Below are positions 9,445-17,843 of a stretch of DNA of 47,252 bases, in pieces. The notes below the pieces were generated by a model that saw only the letters and a list, made by a program, of their open reading frames with translations, was not told the DNA's origin and made no database searches. The stretch comes from Lachnospiraceae bacterium. GTDB taxonomy: Bacteria; Bacillota; Clostridia; Lachnospirales; Lachnospiraceae. Numbering within the stretch: the first letter of the stretch is position 1; each line of letters starts with the position of its first letter. The stretch spans positions 1-47,252 of the forward strand of contig JAAUZX010000054.1 of assembly GCA_014804365.1 (NCBI GenBank), in the 5' to 3' direction. Both the position numbers and the translations under genes were made by a program.

Positions 9445-9495
9445 CTCTCTATCCTCCATAAGCAATTTAATAGTCCGCTCAACGTTGATAAGGTT

Positions 9496-9525
9496 AGTAT
9501 ATATTTTTACGGTCTTCAGAGTAAA
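9496..9525 (-). promoter_or_regulatory. possible promoter of the sugar transport operon
   Basis: Minus strand TTTACT, 18-base spacer, TATACT. The -35 is weak, which would suit a promoter that needs the divergent response regulator for activation. Low certainty. Confidence 0.35.
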
Positions 9526-9578
9526 TATAACAATTTACATATTCATAAAACATTTTACAGTTCTTCATTTTCCCCTGA

Positions 9579-9607
9579 TTGTTACCCCAATTTAGCTATG
9601 CTATAAT
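9579..9607 (+). promoter_or_regulatory. predicted sigma-A promoter of the two-component genes
   Basis: TTGTTA, 17-base spacer, perfect TATAAT. The start point would lie near 9614, at the left edge of the large palindrome 9611-9665, leaving a leader of about 130 bases before ATG 9744. Confidence 0.6.
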
Positions 9608-9610
9608 AAA

Positions 9611-9665
9611 ACATGAAGTTATACTAAGGCGTCAAAAACGCCGCCTAAGTATAACTAAGTCATGT
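9611..9665 (+). promoter_or_regulatory. large palindrome at the start of the regulator leader
   Basis: Three nested arm pairs: 9611-9616 with 9660-9665, 9617-9625 with 9648-9656, and 9627-9631 with 9642-9646. Together they make about 20 base pairs with one mismatch, one 3-base bulge and a 10-base loop. It lies between the two divergent transcription units. It may be an operator or a leader RNA hairpin. Confidence 0.65.
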
Positions 9666-9670
9666 CTGGT

Positions 9671-9694
9671 AGAATGCGAAAAAGCGTGCATTCT
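9671..9694 (+). promoter_or_regulatory. second leader hairpin
   Basis: A perfect 7-base inverted repeat (AGAATGC at 9671-9677 with GCATTCT at 9688-9694) closes a 10-base loop, six bases after the large palindrome and upstream of the regulator ribosome binding site. No T tract follows. Confidence 0.5.
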
Positions 9695-9743
9695 CCGTGG
9701 GTGTGAAGCACTGATACAAGCATGGAAAAGGAGGGGCAGCCTT

Positions 9744-10856
9744 ATGTATACACTATTGATCGCAGATGATGAGGCAGATGAACGTACTCTGGTTCGCTTT
9801 CTGCTCAAAAAATATGAGGATACTTTTCATATTTTAGAGGCACCAAACGGCCGTGACGCTCTGGATATGCTCACGGCCAATCATATAGATATTTTACTAT
9901 CCGATATTCAGATGCCATTCATAAACGGTATCGATCTTGCCAGAACAGCCAAAGAAAAGAATCCTGATATTGAAGTCCTATTCTTCAGCGGCTACGATGA
10001 TTTTACATATGTAAAGGCCGCTCTCTCATTAAAAGCAGTCAATTATATTTTAAAACCCGTAGACCCGGATGAGTTCTATAAATTATTGTCTGAGATTATT
10101 ACCCGGTTGGATTCCCGTAAAATAGAATTTGCCAAATCGGAACAATACATCGAAACACATTTCCATGATATTGCACGCGAAATACCGGACAAGGTTTCCG
10201 ACCATATATCTATTGACGATGCCACAAGTCTCCTGCTACACGACATCGAGGCATCTATCAAAATGAAACAGTCAGAACAGTTATCAAAGCAAGTACATGC
10301 CCTTCTGGACAAATATGCCGATATTCCAAACCTCTCACATATTTACATCCGTTATGTATGCACTACGCTTTTAAAGATGCTCATTGCCGCACTTCCCATG
10401 CAGTCTGATGAAGACCTGCAGAATGCGGTGAAAGAAATATATAGCTTCCTTCATTTCTCGGATATTGTGAAATTGATCGAACGTTACTTGACACTTGTAA
10501 TAGATATGTTCGAACAGGAACAAAACTCCTCCAATTATGCCATCTATCAGGTAGAGCAATATATACGCACACACTATATGGACGAGTTGACTTTAAACGT
10601 ACTGGCAGATCTGGTGTACCTAAACCCCAATTATCTAAGCAATATTTTTGCTCAGATCACAGGCTGTACCCTAAATAAATATATTAAACAGATCCGCATG
10701 GAAAAAGCGCAGGAACTTTTGCTGAATACGAACATGAAGGTTACTGACATCAGTCAGGCAGTAGGCTATCCGAATACCTCCTACTTCTGCAAAAGTTTTC
10801 AGAAACTATTTGGAACATCCCCTGAACGCTTCCGCCAAGGAGATACGAAATCATGA
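9744..10856 (+). CDS. YesN-type response regulator with AraC DNA-binding domain
   Basis: The 370-residue protein has an N-terminal receiver domain (residues 1-120) with the acidic pocket Asp8/Asp9, phospho-acceptor Asp54 in LLSDIQMP and the conserved Lys of ILKPVD near 104. A helical middle region follows. The C-terminal ~100 residues form an AraC/XylS double helix-turn-helix (LNVLADLVYLNPNYLSNIF, then MKVTDISQAVGYPNTSYF). This is the YesN layout, which pairs with YesM-type kinases and activates sugar uptake genes. Start ATG 9744 was chosen because AAGGAGGGG lies just upstream and the receiver begins there; the open frame extends further upstream without homology. The kinase gene follows after 10 bases. 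The likely target is the divergent binding-protein operon. Confidence 0.92.
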   Translation: MYTLLIADDEADERTLVRFLLKKYEDTFHILEAPNGRDALDMLTANHIDILLSDIQMPFINGIDLARTAKEKNPDIEVLFFSGYDDFTYVKAALSLKAVNYILKPVDPDEFYKLLSEIITRLDSRKIEFAKSEQYIETHFHDIAREIPDKVSDHISIDDATSLLLHDIEASIKMKQSEQLSKQVHALLDKYADIPNLSHIYIRYVCTTLLKMLIAALPMQSDEDLQNAVKEIYSFLHFSDIVKLIERYLTLVIDMFEQEQNSSNYAIYQVEQYIRTHYMDELTLNVLADLVYLNPNYLSNIFAQITGCTLNKYIKQIRMEKAQELLLNTNMKVTDISQAVGYPNTSYFCKSFQKLFGTSPERFRQGDTKS

Positions 10857-10866
10857 AGGAGAACTT

Positions 10867-12573
10867 ATGATCAATAAATTAAAACAGCAATTCCGAAACC
10901 TGAAGTTCCAGAAGAAAATTATCGGGATCAGCGTAGTGATCAGTCTGATTCCCATTATATTGTTAGGGCTTTTTTCTTACACCAGAATGAGGTCGTTATT
11001 AATTGAACGTGAAGAAACCGCCATCGAGGAATCCTTACATCAGGAAGTCCTGCAGTTGGATCATAAACTGGATTCCTATCTTTCCAGTATGAATCTGATT
11101 ATCTGGAATGAAAATATCCGTCTCGCCCTCTCCCAAAAATATGACTCCAACTTCGAAATGTATCTGACTTACCGCGATACGATCGATCCCTTATTCCTAA
11201 CCATCCGTTCTCTCAATACAGATATTACAGCGATCACTATTTACACAGATACCAACATTTATCCTCATGGCAATACCCTGCTTCCGCTTGCGGATGCTCA
11301 GGATAAAATCTGGTATGAGCAGGCTCTTAATACATCTGCCCCCTTTTTTTCCTTATCAGAAGACGGACAGACCCTTTACCTGATCTGCCAGATGCAGTAT
11401 AGCTATGTGTCATATACCAGTATTATTTGTATGACAATTGATCTTCCTTCCGCCATGCTGACTGCAAACAGTCTTTTTAATAACAATTATGGATTCCTTC
11501 TGGCAGATCCCACAGGCGAAACAATGTACCAATATACTAATTTGGTCAGCGTAGCCTCTGCGCCCAACACATCATCTGATGTTCTCATCCATGACGAGCT
11601 GCCCGGCTACATTACAAAAGCAGAAACATTGCCGGATTCCGGCTGGGTTGCCTGTCTTTACCGCCCTGCCCGCTCTGTCTCTGCCGCCGCTATCAACATC
11701 ACTTATATTGTTCTGGCAATGATTTTATTATGCATTGTCCTTATATTTCTGGTAAGTGCCCTGCTCTCCAAAATCATTGTTGCACCCATTAAGACGCTTT
11801 CCTTAAGTATGGAACAAGTGGAACAGGGCAATTATCAAGTTGAGATTTATTCTGACAATACAGATGAAGTCGGGCAATTGATCTGTTCTTTTCAAAAAAT
11901 GGTGCATACTTTAAATAATCTGGTAAATGAGGTCCTTCTTGCCCAGATCAGGCAGCAGAGATATGAGATTGAAATCCTCCAATCTCAAATCAATCCTCAT
12001 TTCCTATACAACAGCCTTTCCCTGATCAACAGTAAAGCAATCATTTCCGGTCAAAGGGATATCAGCCAGATGGCCAGACTTCTCTCGACCTTTTACAGAA
12101 CCATGCTGAACAAAGGTAAACAGATTACTACCATAGCGTCCGAACTGGAAAATACAAAATCTTATGTATCCATACAACAGATGATGCATTCCCAATCCTT
12201 TGATGCAATCTATGATATCGACGAAAACTTACTGGAATATCCTATACCCAATTTGCTGTTGCAGCCTCTTGCCGAAAATGCTATCATTCATGGTCTGGAT
12301 CACCGCGAACTTTCCGGTCGGGCAATTTTGTCCATTTCATGTTATCAGGAAAATCAGGATATTATTTTCAAAGTTATGGACAATGGATGTGGAATGTCTG
12401 ATGAAGAATGCGAACAGATTCTTACCAAAGACAGTAAAGGATATGGTGTAAAAAACGTACATCAAAGAATGCAGTTATACTATGGTCCGGAATACGGGCT
12501 TGCTTTCCATAGTACGAAAGGTATGGGGACTTATGTTCTTCTAAAGGTCAGAAAAGACATAAACCAACTTTAA
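10867..12573 (+). CDS. YesM-type sensor histidine kinase
   Basis: The 568-residue protein has a first membrane helix near residues 20-40, an extracellular sensor region of about 230 residues, a second membrane helix near 275-300 and a HAMP linker. The His_kinase domain has phospho-acceptor His378 in QSQINPHFLYNSL, and a C-terminal HATPase_c domain has N-box QPLAENAIIHG and G-box DNGCGMS. This is the LytS/YesM class. It senses an extracellular cue, probably the sugar or its loaded binding protein, and phosphorylates the regulator encoded just upstream. Start ATG 10867 has AAGGAG five to six bases upstream and follows the regulator stop by 10 bases, so the pair is an operon. Confidence 0.92.
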   Translation: MINKLKQQFRNLKFQKKIIGISVVISLIPIILLGLFSYTRMRSLLIEREETAIEESLHQEVLQLDHKLDSYLSSMNLIIWNENIRLALSQKYDSNFEMYLTYRDTIDPLFLTIRSLNTDITAITIYTDTNIYPHGNTLLPLADAQDKIWYEQALNTSAPFFSLSEDGQTLYLICQMQYSYVSYTSIICMTIDLPSAMLTANSLFNNNYGFLLADPTGETMYQYTNLVSVASAPNTSSDVLIHDELPGYITKAETLPDSGWVACLYRPARSVSAAAINITYIVLAMILLCIVLIFLVSALLSKIIVAPIKTLSLSMEQVEQGNYQVEIYSDNTDEVGQLICSFQKMVHTLNNLVNEVLLAQIRQQRYEIEILQSQINPHFLYNSLSLINSKAIISGQRDISQMARLLSTFYRTMLNKGKQITTIASELENTKSYVSIQQMMHSQSFDAIYDIDENLLEYPIPNLLLQPLAENAIIHGLDHRELSGRAILSISCYQENQDIIFKVMDNGCGMSDEECEQILTKDSKGYGVKNVHQRMQLYYGPEYGLAFHSTKGMGTYVLLKVRKDINQL

Positions 12574-12617
12574 AAGAAAAGATGTTAGTCGATGCGGTAC
12601 AGATTCAATATAAAGGC

Positions 12618-12646
12618 TTGATATATATTTCTTAATCGCATAAAAT
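12618..12646 (+). promoter_or_regulatory. predicted sigma-A promoter of the 51-codon gene
   Basis: TTGATA, exactly 17 bases, TAAAAT. Each element differs from consensus at one position. The start point would be near 12653, giving a leader of about 80 bases. Confidence 0.65.
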
Positions 12647-12734
12647 ACTAGTATCACTTGAAAAAATTGAACTTCACTCAATTACAAGATTCGCTTTACA
12701 AACCGTTGCGGCCCTTAGGGGAAAGGAGCAAAGC

Positions 12735-12890
12735 ATGGAAGATATGAGTGTATTTAAAAGCTACTTAAGGAGACTTTTGCAGGATTTAAAAGATTTGAAA
12801 GAAGCCCTGAAAAATGAAGAATATGCAAAAGCCGCAGAAATGACAGAAAAACTTATTGAGGATACCCAGAAGGGGATCGAGGACAACTAA
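12735..12890 (+). CDS. small conserved-looking acidic helical protein (51 aa)
   Basis: The frame ATG 12735 to TAA 12890 encodes 51 residues behind a strong ribosome binding site (GAAAGGAG, six bases upstream). The product is predicted to be almost entirely alpha-helical and highly charged: a Lys/Leu-rich first half (YLRRLLQDLKDLKEALKN) and an Ala/Glu-rich second half ending KLIEDTQKGIEDN. It lacks a signal peptide, cysteines and a long hydrophobic segment. Independent expression is supported by a near-consensus promoter (12618-12646) and an intrinsic terminator (12905-12934). I recall similar short proteins in Lachnospiraceae genomes but know no function. A role as a two-helix hairpin or a protein-binding adaptor is speculation. 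Confidence 0.75.
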   Translation: MEDMSVFKSYLRRLLQDLKDLKEALKNEEYAKAAEMTEKLIEDTQKGIEDN

Positions 12891-12904
12891 ACATAGGACT
12901 GGCA

Positions 12905-12934
12905 GGGGAAGGAACACACCGCTTCCCCTTTTTT
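12905..12934 (+). terminator. intrinsic terminator of the 51-codon gene
   Basis: A 7-base GC-rich stem (GGGGAAG at 12905-12911 with CTTCCCC at 12922-12928), a 10-base loop and six T at 12929-12934. It starts 15 bases after the stop codon. Confidence 0.85.
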
Positions 12935-12968
12935 CATCCATTTTGCTACCGCCTCTTTCCACTACCCA

Positions 12969-14108
12969 TCACGGCTTCTGAATCCGGAAGGTATCCTCAA
13001 GCAACAGCCAGTTCGGGCGGAAAAATCGCATAATCTGCCAATATCCCATCCCCCGCAGGCCATACGTCGGCACAAGGGAAAACTTTTCCCGATAACTTCT
13101 CACATCCTCAAACCATACCTCATGCTGCTGCCCATCTTTTTCATACCGGAAAAAGGGCGACATGGCCACCTCATCAAACTGTATGGGAACGCCATTCTCT
13201 ATTGCGATGCGTACCGCCTCCTGATTGCTGACAGTGGTTGCCCGGGAAGAACCCTGTACAAAGGGCAGGGTCCAGTCATAGCCATAGTTCGGAATTCCCA
13301 GATCAATTTTAGAAGGTGCAATGCGGGTGATGGCATATTCCACCACCTCTCTTACTTTATTCAGAGGGGCCACAGCCATCGGCGGACCGTAGGTATAACC
13401 CCATTCGTAAGTCATAAGCAGAACGCTGTCGGCTGCTTCTCCTAACAGGCGGTAATCTTTTCCCTCATAAAGAAGCCCCGCCTGCGAGTCAGAGGTTTTG
13501 GGCGCCAGCGCTACCGACACATGATATCCATAAGGAGCAAGAAGATTCCTTACATCCGCCACGAAGTCGGCAAAGGGAATCCGATCCTCGGGACGAATGT
13601 ACTCAAAGTCAATATCCACACCCCCGAAGTCTTTTGCCTGAACAGCGGCGAGCAGATTAGTGAGAAGGTTGTCTTTGGCAGTCTGGTTGTTTACCACGGC
13701 AGTGATCAGAGCGTTATTGAAATTTCCGTCAGCTCCGAGAGGCGTCAAGGTGAGTACCGGGCGCACACCTGACATAAGCGCTGCTTCGATCATAAAGGAG
13801 TCGTCCACTGTCGGCGGGATCAGATCTCCGTCCGTAGTAAAGCCATAGGAAAAGACTGAGAGTGAAGAGAGAAAAGGAAGTGTCTCATCCAGAACGTCCT
13901 GCCGAATAAAGGGGTAAGCATAGCCGTTTACCCAAGCCGGATAAGAGGATTCCAAAGACTCCCCCGAAGATAAAAGAAGCGCCTGCCCCACAGCCAGAGC
14001 ATAGGGATAGACGAGCTGGTTGTTATAAATAATGGAAGATACCGGAATTCCATAACTCTCGGCAATAGAATCCACAGTATCTCCTGATTTTACCACATAA
14101 ATTTCCAT
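12969..14108 (-). CDS. LysM-GH18 protein, spore cortex hydrolase-like (YaaH/SleL family)
   Basis: The 379-residue protein starts with one LysM peptidoglycan-binding domain (residues ~2-46: YVVKSGDTVDSIAESYGIP) followed by a glycoside hydrolase family 18 barrel to the end. The catalytic motif DxDxE appears as GVDIDFEYI with Glu169 as acid. This is the layout of YaaH/SleL/CwlU, N-acetylglucosaminidases active on spore cortex muropeptides. Bacillus SleL has two LysM domains; the single one here is common in Clostridia. There is no cleavable signal peptide, as is usual for family members loaded onto spores from the mother cell. The start at 14108 has CAGGA at good distance. It is monocistronic and convergent with the small gene's terminator. 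No sporulation promoter was confidently found. Confidence 0.87.
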   Translation of the reverse strand: MEIYVVKSGDTVDSIAESYGIPVSSIIYNNQLVYPYALAVGQALLLSSGESLESSYPAWVNGYAYPFIRQDVLDETLPFLSSLSVFSYGFTTDGDLIPPTVDDSFMIEAALMSGVRPVLTLTPLGADGNFNNALITAVVNNQTAKDNLLTNLLAAVQAKDFGGVDIDFEYIRPEDRIPFADFVADVRNLLAPYGYHVSVALAPKTSDSQAGLLYEGKDYRLLGEAADSVLLMTYEWGYTYGPPMAVAPLNKVREVVEYAITRIAPSKIDLGIPNYGYDWTLPFVQGSSRATTVSNQEAVRIAIENGVPIQFDEVAMSPFFRYEKDGQQHEVWFEDVRSYREKFSLVPTYGLRGMGYWQIMRFFRPNWLLLEDTFRIQKP

Positions 14109-14200
14109 AGATTATTCCTGCAGTGTTTTGCTTTATTCTATGCAGGCGCCGAAGCAAAGGTCAAATAAATTCCTGCCATATCTAACATCTACACCACATT

Positions 14201-14229
14201 TTGTGATAAAATAATTTTTTAGCTACGAT
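14201..14229 (+). promoter_or_regulatory. possible promoter of the SNF2 helicase gene
   Basis: TTGTGA, 17-base spacer, TACGAT, 45 bases upstream of the GTG start at 14274. Both hexamers match consensus at four of six positions, so this is only a candidate. Confidence 0.35.
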
Positions 14230-14273
14230 ATCATTACGCGAGTTGTCCGGTCATAAGAAAAGAGGAACCCACT

Positions 14274-17200
14274 GTGCTGAATAAACAGATCATTAAAGAA
14301 ATCACCGGCCCCACCATTTATAACAGGGGACTTGAACTGTTCCGGCAGAATAAAGTACTGACTTTTCAGTCTGAAGAACAGGACGAAGAAATTTTCATAA
14401 AAGCCGTTGTCCAGGGAAGCGGAAGAAAAAAATACAAAGTAGAACTTTTCTACAATACGTTTTATGAGGACTTGTCCGAGTGCTTCTGCGACTGTCCCGC
14501 CTTCTTCAACTATGACGGCATCTGTAAACATTGTGCCGCCGTACTCCTAGAATGTGAAAGTCGGCTCGACATACAGTCAACAATTTTTGACTATATAGAG
14601 GAACCGGGATCTGCCGGCCAGAAACGCAGACTCTCCAGCTATATCAATCCTGAGAGTGGGCGTTTTCTCCCCAGATCATGTACCAAAGAGACTACTCCTA
14701 TCATCAAAGATCTGCTCAGACGCCAGAGAATAAAATCCACTCTTCCTTTAATACAGGACACACCTTATGAAAAGGTATCTCTGGAACCTCATTTTATCTG
14801 CGATGAGAATAACGCTGCAGTAGAATTTAAAATCGGTATGGACACCCGATATATCCTCAAGGATGTGTTTGACTTCGCCAAAAAAGTAGAATCCTGCACA
14901 GAATATTCCTATGGCAAAAAACTGAAATTTGTTCATACTTTGAGCGCTTTTGAGCCGTTGTCGCAAAGAATCGTAAGATTTATCCTTAACTGGATCTGGG
15001 AAAACGGCAGTCGTTATGTTGAGTACGATTATTACTCCTATACACCGGCACTGCCGAAACTGCGCCAGATTCCTCTTAGTGGGACAGCCTTTGAAGATCT
15101 TTTAACCATTTTAAAGGGCTCCCCTGTCCTGATCGACTTGAACGGCTCCGGAGAAAAAATCTGGCATCAGACAGACAATCAGTTAATCCGTCGGATGCGA
15201 ATCACTGGGGAAAAAGAAGGTATTGAAGTCAAGCCTGAACCCTTAACAACATTTTATGCCACCCACTCCGTCTTTACTTTTCAAGACGGGCTCATTTACC
15301 AGGAAAGCACCGAAGAACTTTCAATGCTTCAGGATTTCTTATCCTGCCTTTCCGAACTACCGGGATCGGCGTTCTTTGTTGATAAAGGCGACATTCCCGT
15401 GTTCTGTCGGGAACTGCTTCCTCTCTTAGAGAAACATTATGAGTGTGAACGAGTTGATTTCAACGAAGCCGATTATGGTGTGGAGCCCGTCTCCTTTGAA
15501 ATCTATCTGGACGCGCCGCAAAAAGATTTCATTACCTGCAAAGTCTATGCCCTCTACGGAGAGAAGAAGTTCGAAGTCTACAAAAAATCGAACGAGTCCG
15601 ATGGCGGGATTCGCTTCGCGGACTCGAAAGAACGGGGCGACTTCCTATATAATGAACAAGACGAAGACCGCACCAGACGGGATACCGTCAAGGAGATACA
15701 GGTGGGAAACACTGTCGCCTCTTACTGTAATGCCTACGACGAAAAAGAACACGCAATGGTCGTCGCCGGAGATGAAGATAAAATCTATGAACTGCTCACG
15801 GCAGGTATTCCGCGTTTACAGGCGCTGGGAGATGTGTACGTCTCTGATGCCTTAAAGAATATCCGTGTAGTATCCGGCGGCAAGGTAGAAGTCGGCGTAT
15901 CTTTATCGGAGGGTCTTCTGGAACTGACCATGCATAGCAATGAATTGTCCAGAGAAGAATTAATCGAAATCCTATCGAAATATGACAGAAAGAAAAAATA
16001 CTTCCGTCTGAAAAACGGCAGCTTTATCACACCAGAGGATGAAGGACTCCTGACACTTCTGAACCTCAGACAGGATCTGAACCTGACCGACACGCAACTG
16101 CGCAAGGACGCGATTACACTGCCCAGATACAGAGCCCTTTATCTGGATCATGAACTTCAGGAGTCGCGGGATGTATCTACCACCCGCAACAAAGCTTTTC
16201 AGGAATTGATTCGGAATATGAAGTCCGCTGACGAGAATGATTTTGATGTGCCGGCAAGCCTGGAATCCACTCTGCGTCCCTATCAGGTCACCGGATTTAC
16301 ATGGCTCAAGACACTGTATCACAATGGCTTCGGCGGCATACTGGCCGATGATATGGGGCTGGGCAAGACACTGCAGACCATTGCTTTTCTGCTGTCTGAA
16401 TATCTGGAGGCAAAGTTCACAGATAACCGCCGCGTTTTGATCGTTACCCCGGCCTCTCTTGTTTTTAACTGGAAAAACGAGTTCTCCCTCTTCGCACCGG
16501 GGCTTCCCGTCAAAATGGTGACCGGCAACGCCGTCGAACGGCAGGAGCTCATACGCGGTGCACAGAGCAGAGATATTTTGATCACTTCCTATGAATTGTT
16601 GAAAAGAGATCTGGAAGCCTATGAAGGCATATCCTTTTTCTGCCAGATCATAGACGAAGCGCAGTATATTAAGAATCATAATACGCAGGCGGCAAAAGCG
16701 GTCAAAATGATAGAGTCAGAATGCCGTTTTGCCCTCACCGGAACGCCGATTGAAAACAGGCTGAGTGAGCTCTGGAGTATTTTCGACTATCTCATGCCGG
16801 GTCTCCTGTACGGCTACCAGCGTTTCCGTACAGAAATCGAAATACCCGTGGTTCAGAATCAGGATGAAGCTGCCATGAACAGACTTCAGAAGATGGTCAG
16901 ACCGTTTATCCTGCGGCGACTGAAAAAAGACGTTCTTACCGACCTGCCGGATAAACTGGAAAAATGCATGTACGCCAATATGGAGGGTGAGCAGCAGAAG
17001 CTCTACTATGCCCATGTCCAGAGAATCCGCATGATGCTGGACAAGCAGTCAGATGAGGAATTTAAGACGGCTAAGATACAGATTCTATCCGAGCTCACCA
17101 AATTAAGACAGTTATGCTGCGATCCCGCGCTCATTTATGAGAACTACGAGAGCCCCTCCGCCAAATCCGCCATGTGCATAGATCTGATCCAAAACGCGGT

Positions 17201-17669
17201 GGCGGGCGGTCACAAGGTACTTCTGTTCTCACAGTTTACCTCTATGCTGGAGAATTTACAGGCAAAACTGAAGGAAGAAGGGATTTCCTATTACGTTCTC
17301 ACAGGCTCTACGCCCAAGGAACAGCGCCTGACGCTGGTCGAGAACTTTAACCGGGATGAAACCAATGTGTTCTGTATCTCTCTGAAAGCGGGCGGAACCG
17401 GGCTGAATCTGACTGCTGCGGATATCGTCATCCATTTTGACCCATGGTGGAATCTGGCAGTACAGAATCAGGCCACCGACAGAGCGCACCGGATCGGTCA
17501 GACGAACGTGGTGAATGTCTATAAACTGATCATGAAGGATACGATAGAAGAAAATATCCTGAAGTTACAGGCACGAAAGAAGGAACTGGCGGAACAGGTG
17601 CTTTCCGGCGAAGATCTGGGAAGCGGAAGCTTTACGAAGGAGGAATTGTTGGAATTGCTGGCAGGCTAA
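14274..17669 (+). CDS. SWIM zinc finger SNF2-family helicase
   Basis: The 1131-residue protein has an N-terminal SWIM zinc finger (Cys72-X-Cys74-X9-Cys84-X-His86), a central ~500-residue region of unknown role, and a C-terminal SNF2/Rad54-like motor of about 470 residues. The motor shows motif I DDMGLGKT with Lys698, motif II as DEAQ at 794-797, motif III LTGTPIENRLSELWS, and the C-lobe motifs LKAGGTGLNLTAADIVI and DRAHRIGQ. It is a DNA translocase driven by ATP. Bacterial SWIM-SNF2 proteins are widespread, and their role (transcription recycling or repair) is not settled. The start is GTG 14274 with AGAGGA eight bases upstream. It appears monocistronic; a perfect 9-pair hairpin (17670-17691) begins at the base after the stop codon. 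Confidence 0.9.
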   Translation: MLNKQIIKEITGPTIYNRGLELFRQNKVLTFQSEEQDEEIFIKAVVQGSGRKKYKVELFYNTFYEDLSECFCDCPAFFNYDGICKHCAAVLLECESRLDIQSTIFDYIEEPGSAGQKRRLSSYINPESGRFLPRSCTKETTPIIKDLLRRQRIKSTLPLIQDTPYEKVSLEPHFICDENNAAVEFKIGMDTRYILKDVFDFAKKVESCTEYSYGKKLKFVHTLSAFEPLSQRIVRFILNWIWENGSRYVEYDYYSYTPALPKLRQIPLSGTAFEDLLTILKGSPVLIDLNGSGEKIWHQTDNQLIRRMRITGEKEGIEVKPEPLTTFYATHSVFTFQDGLIYQESTEELSMLQDFLSCLSELPGSAFFVDKGDIPVFCRELLPLLEKHYECERVDFNEADYGVEPVSFEIYLDAPQKDFITCKVYALYGEKKFEVYKKSNESDGGIRFADSKERGDFLYNEQDEDRTRRDTVKEIQVGNTVASYCNAYDEKEHAMVVAGDEDKIYELLTAGIPRLQALGDVYVSDALKNIRVVSGGKVEVGVSLSEGLLELTMHSNELSREELIEILSKYDRKKKYFRLKNGSFITPEDEGLLTLLNLRQDLNLTDTQLRKDAITLPRYRALYLDHELQESRDVSTTRNKAFQELIRNMKSADENDFDVPASLESTLRPYQVTGFTWLKTLYHNGFGGILADDMGLGKTLQTIAFLLSEYLEAKFTDNRRVLIVTPASLVFNWKNEFSLFAPGLPVKMVTGNAVERQELIRGAQSRDILITSYELLKRDLEAYEGISFFCQIIDEAQYIKNHNTQAAKAVKMIESECRFALTGTPIENRLSELWSIFDYLMPGLLYGYQRFRTEIEIPVVQNQDEAAMNRLQKMVRPFILRRLKKDVLTDLPDKLEKCMYANMEGEQQKLYYAHVQRIRMMLDKQSDEEFKTAKIQILSELTKLRQLCCDPALIYENYESPSAKSAMCIDLIQNAVAGGHKVLLFSQFTSMLENLQAKLKEEGISYYVLTGSTPKEQRLTLVENFNRDETNVFCISLKAGGTGLNLTAADIVIHFDPWWNLAVQNQATDRAHRIGQTNVVNVYKLIMKDTIEENILKLQARKKELAEQVLSGEDLGSGSFTKEELLELLAG

Positions 17670-17691
17670 AGAGAAGTGGTGACACTTCTCT
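17670..17691 (+). terminator. hairpin directly after the SNF2 stop codon
   Basis: A perfect 9-base stem (17670-17678 with 17683-17691) and a GTGA tetraloop start at the first base after TAA. No T tract follows, so it may slow polymerase or block 3' decay rather than terminate by itself. Confidence 0.5.
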
Positions 17692-17843
17692 GCCCGACGC
17701 AATAAAATGCAACCGATACAATATCCTTCTCTTCAAAAACTGACACCTTATGCCATTTCTCGACATATATTATTATTAACAAAACAATAATGGCGGATTT
17801 CATGAACAACCATGAGATTTTCTCCATTTAATAAAGGAGCGCC

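Noticed and set aside
12905..12934. Bidirectional terminator for the LysM-GH18 gene
   Set aside because: Read on the minus strand the hairpin is not followed by T residues, so it supports termination only on the plus strand.
16780..16960. Possible break in the SNF2 gene between its two motor lobes
   Set aside because: The frame is continuous from 14274 to 17669 and all motifs appear in order.
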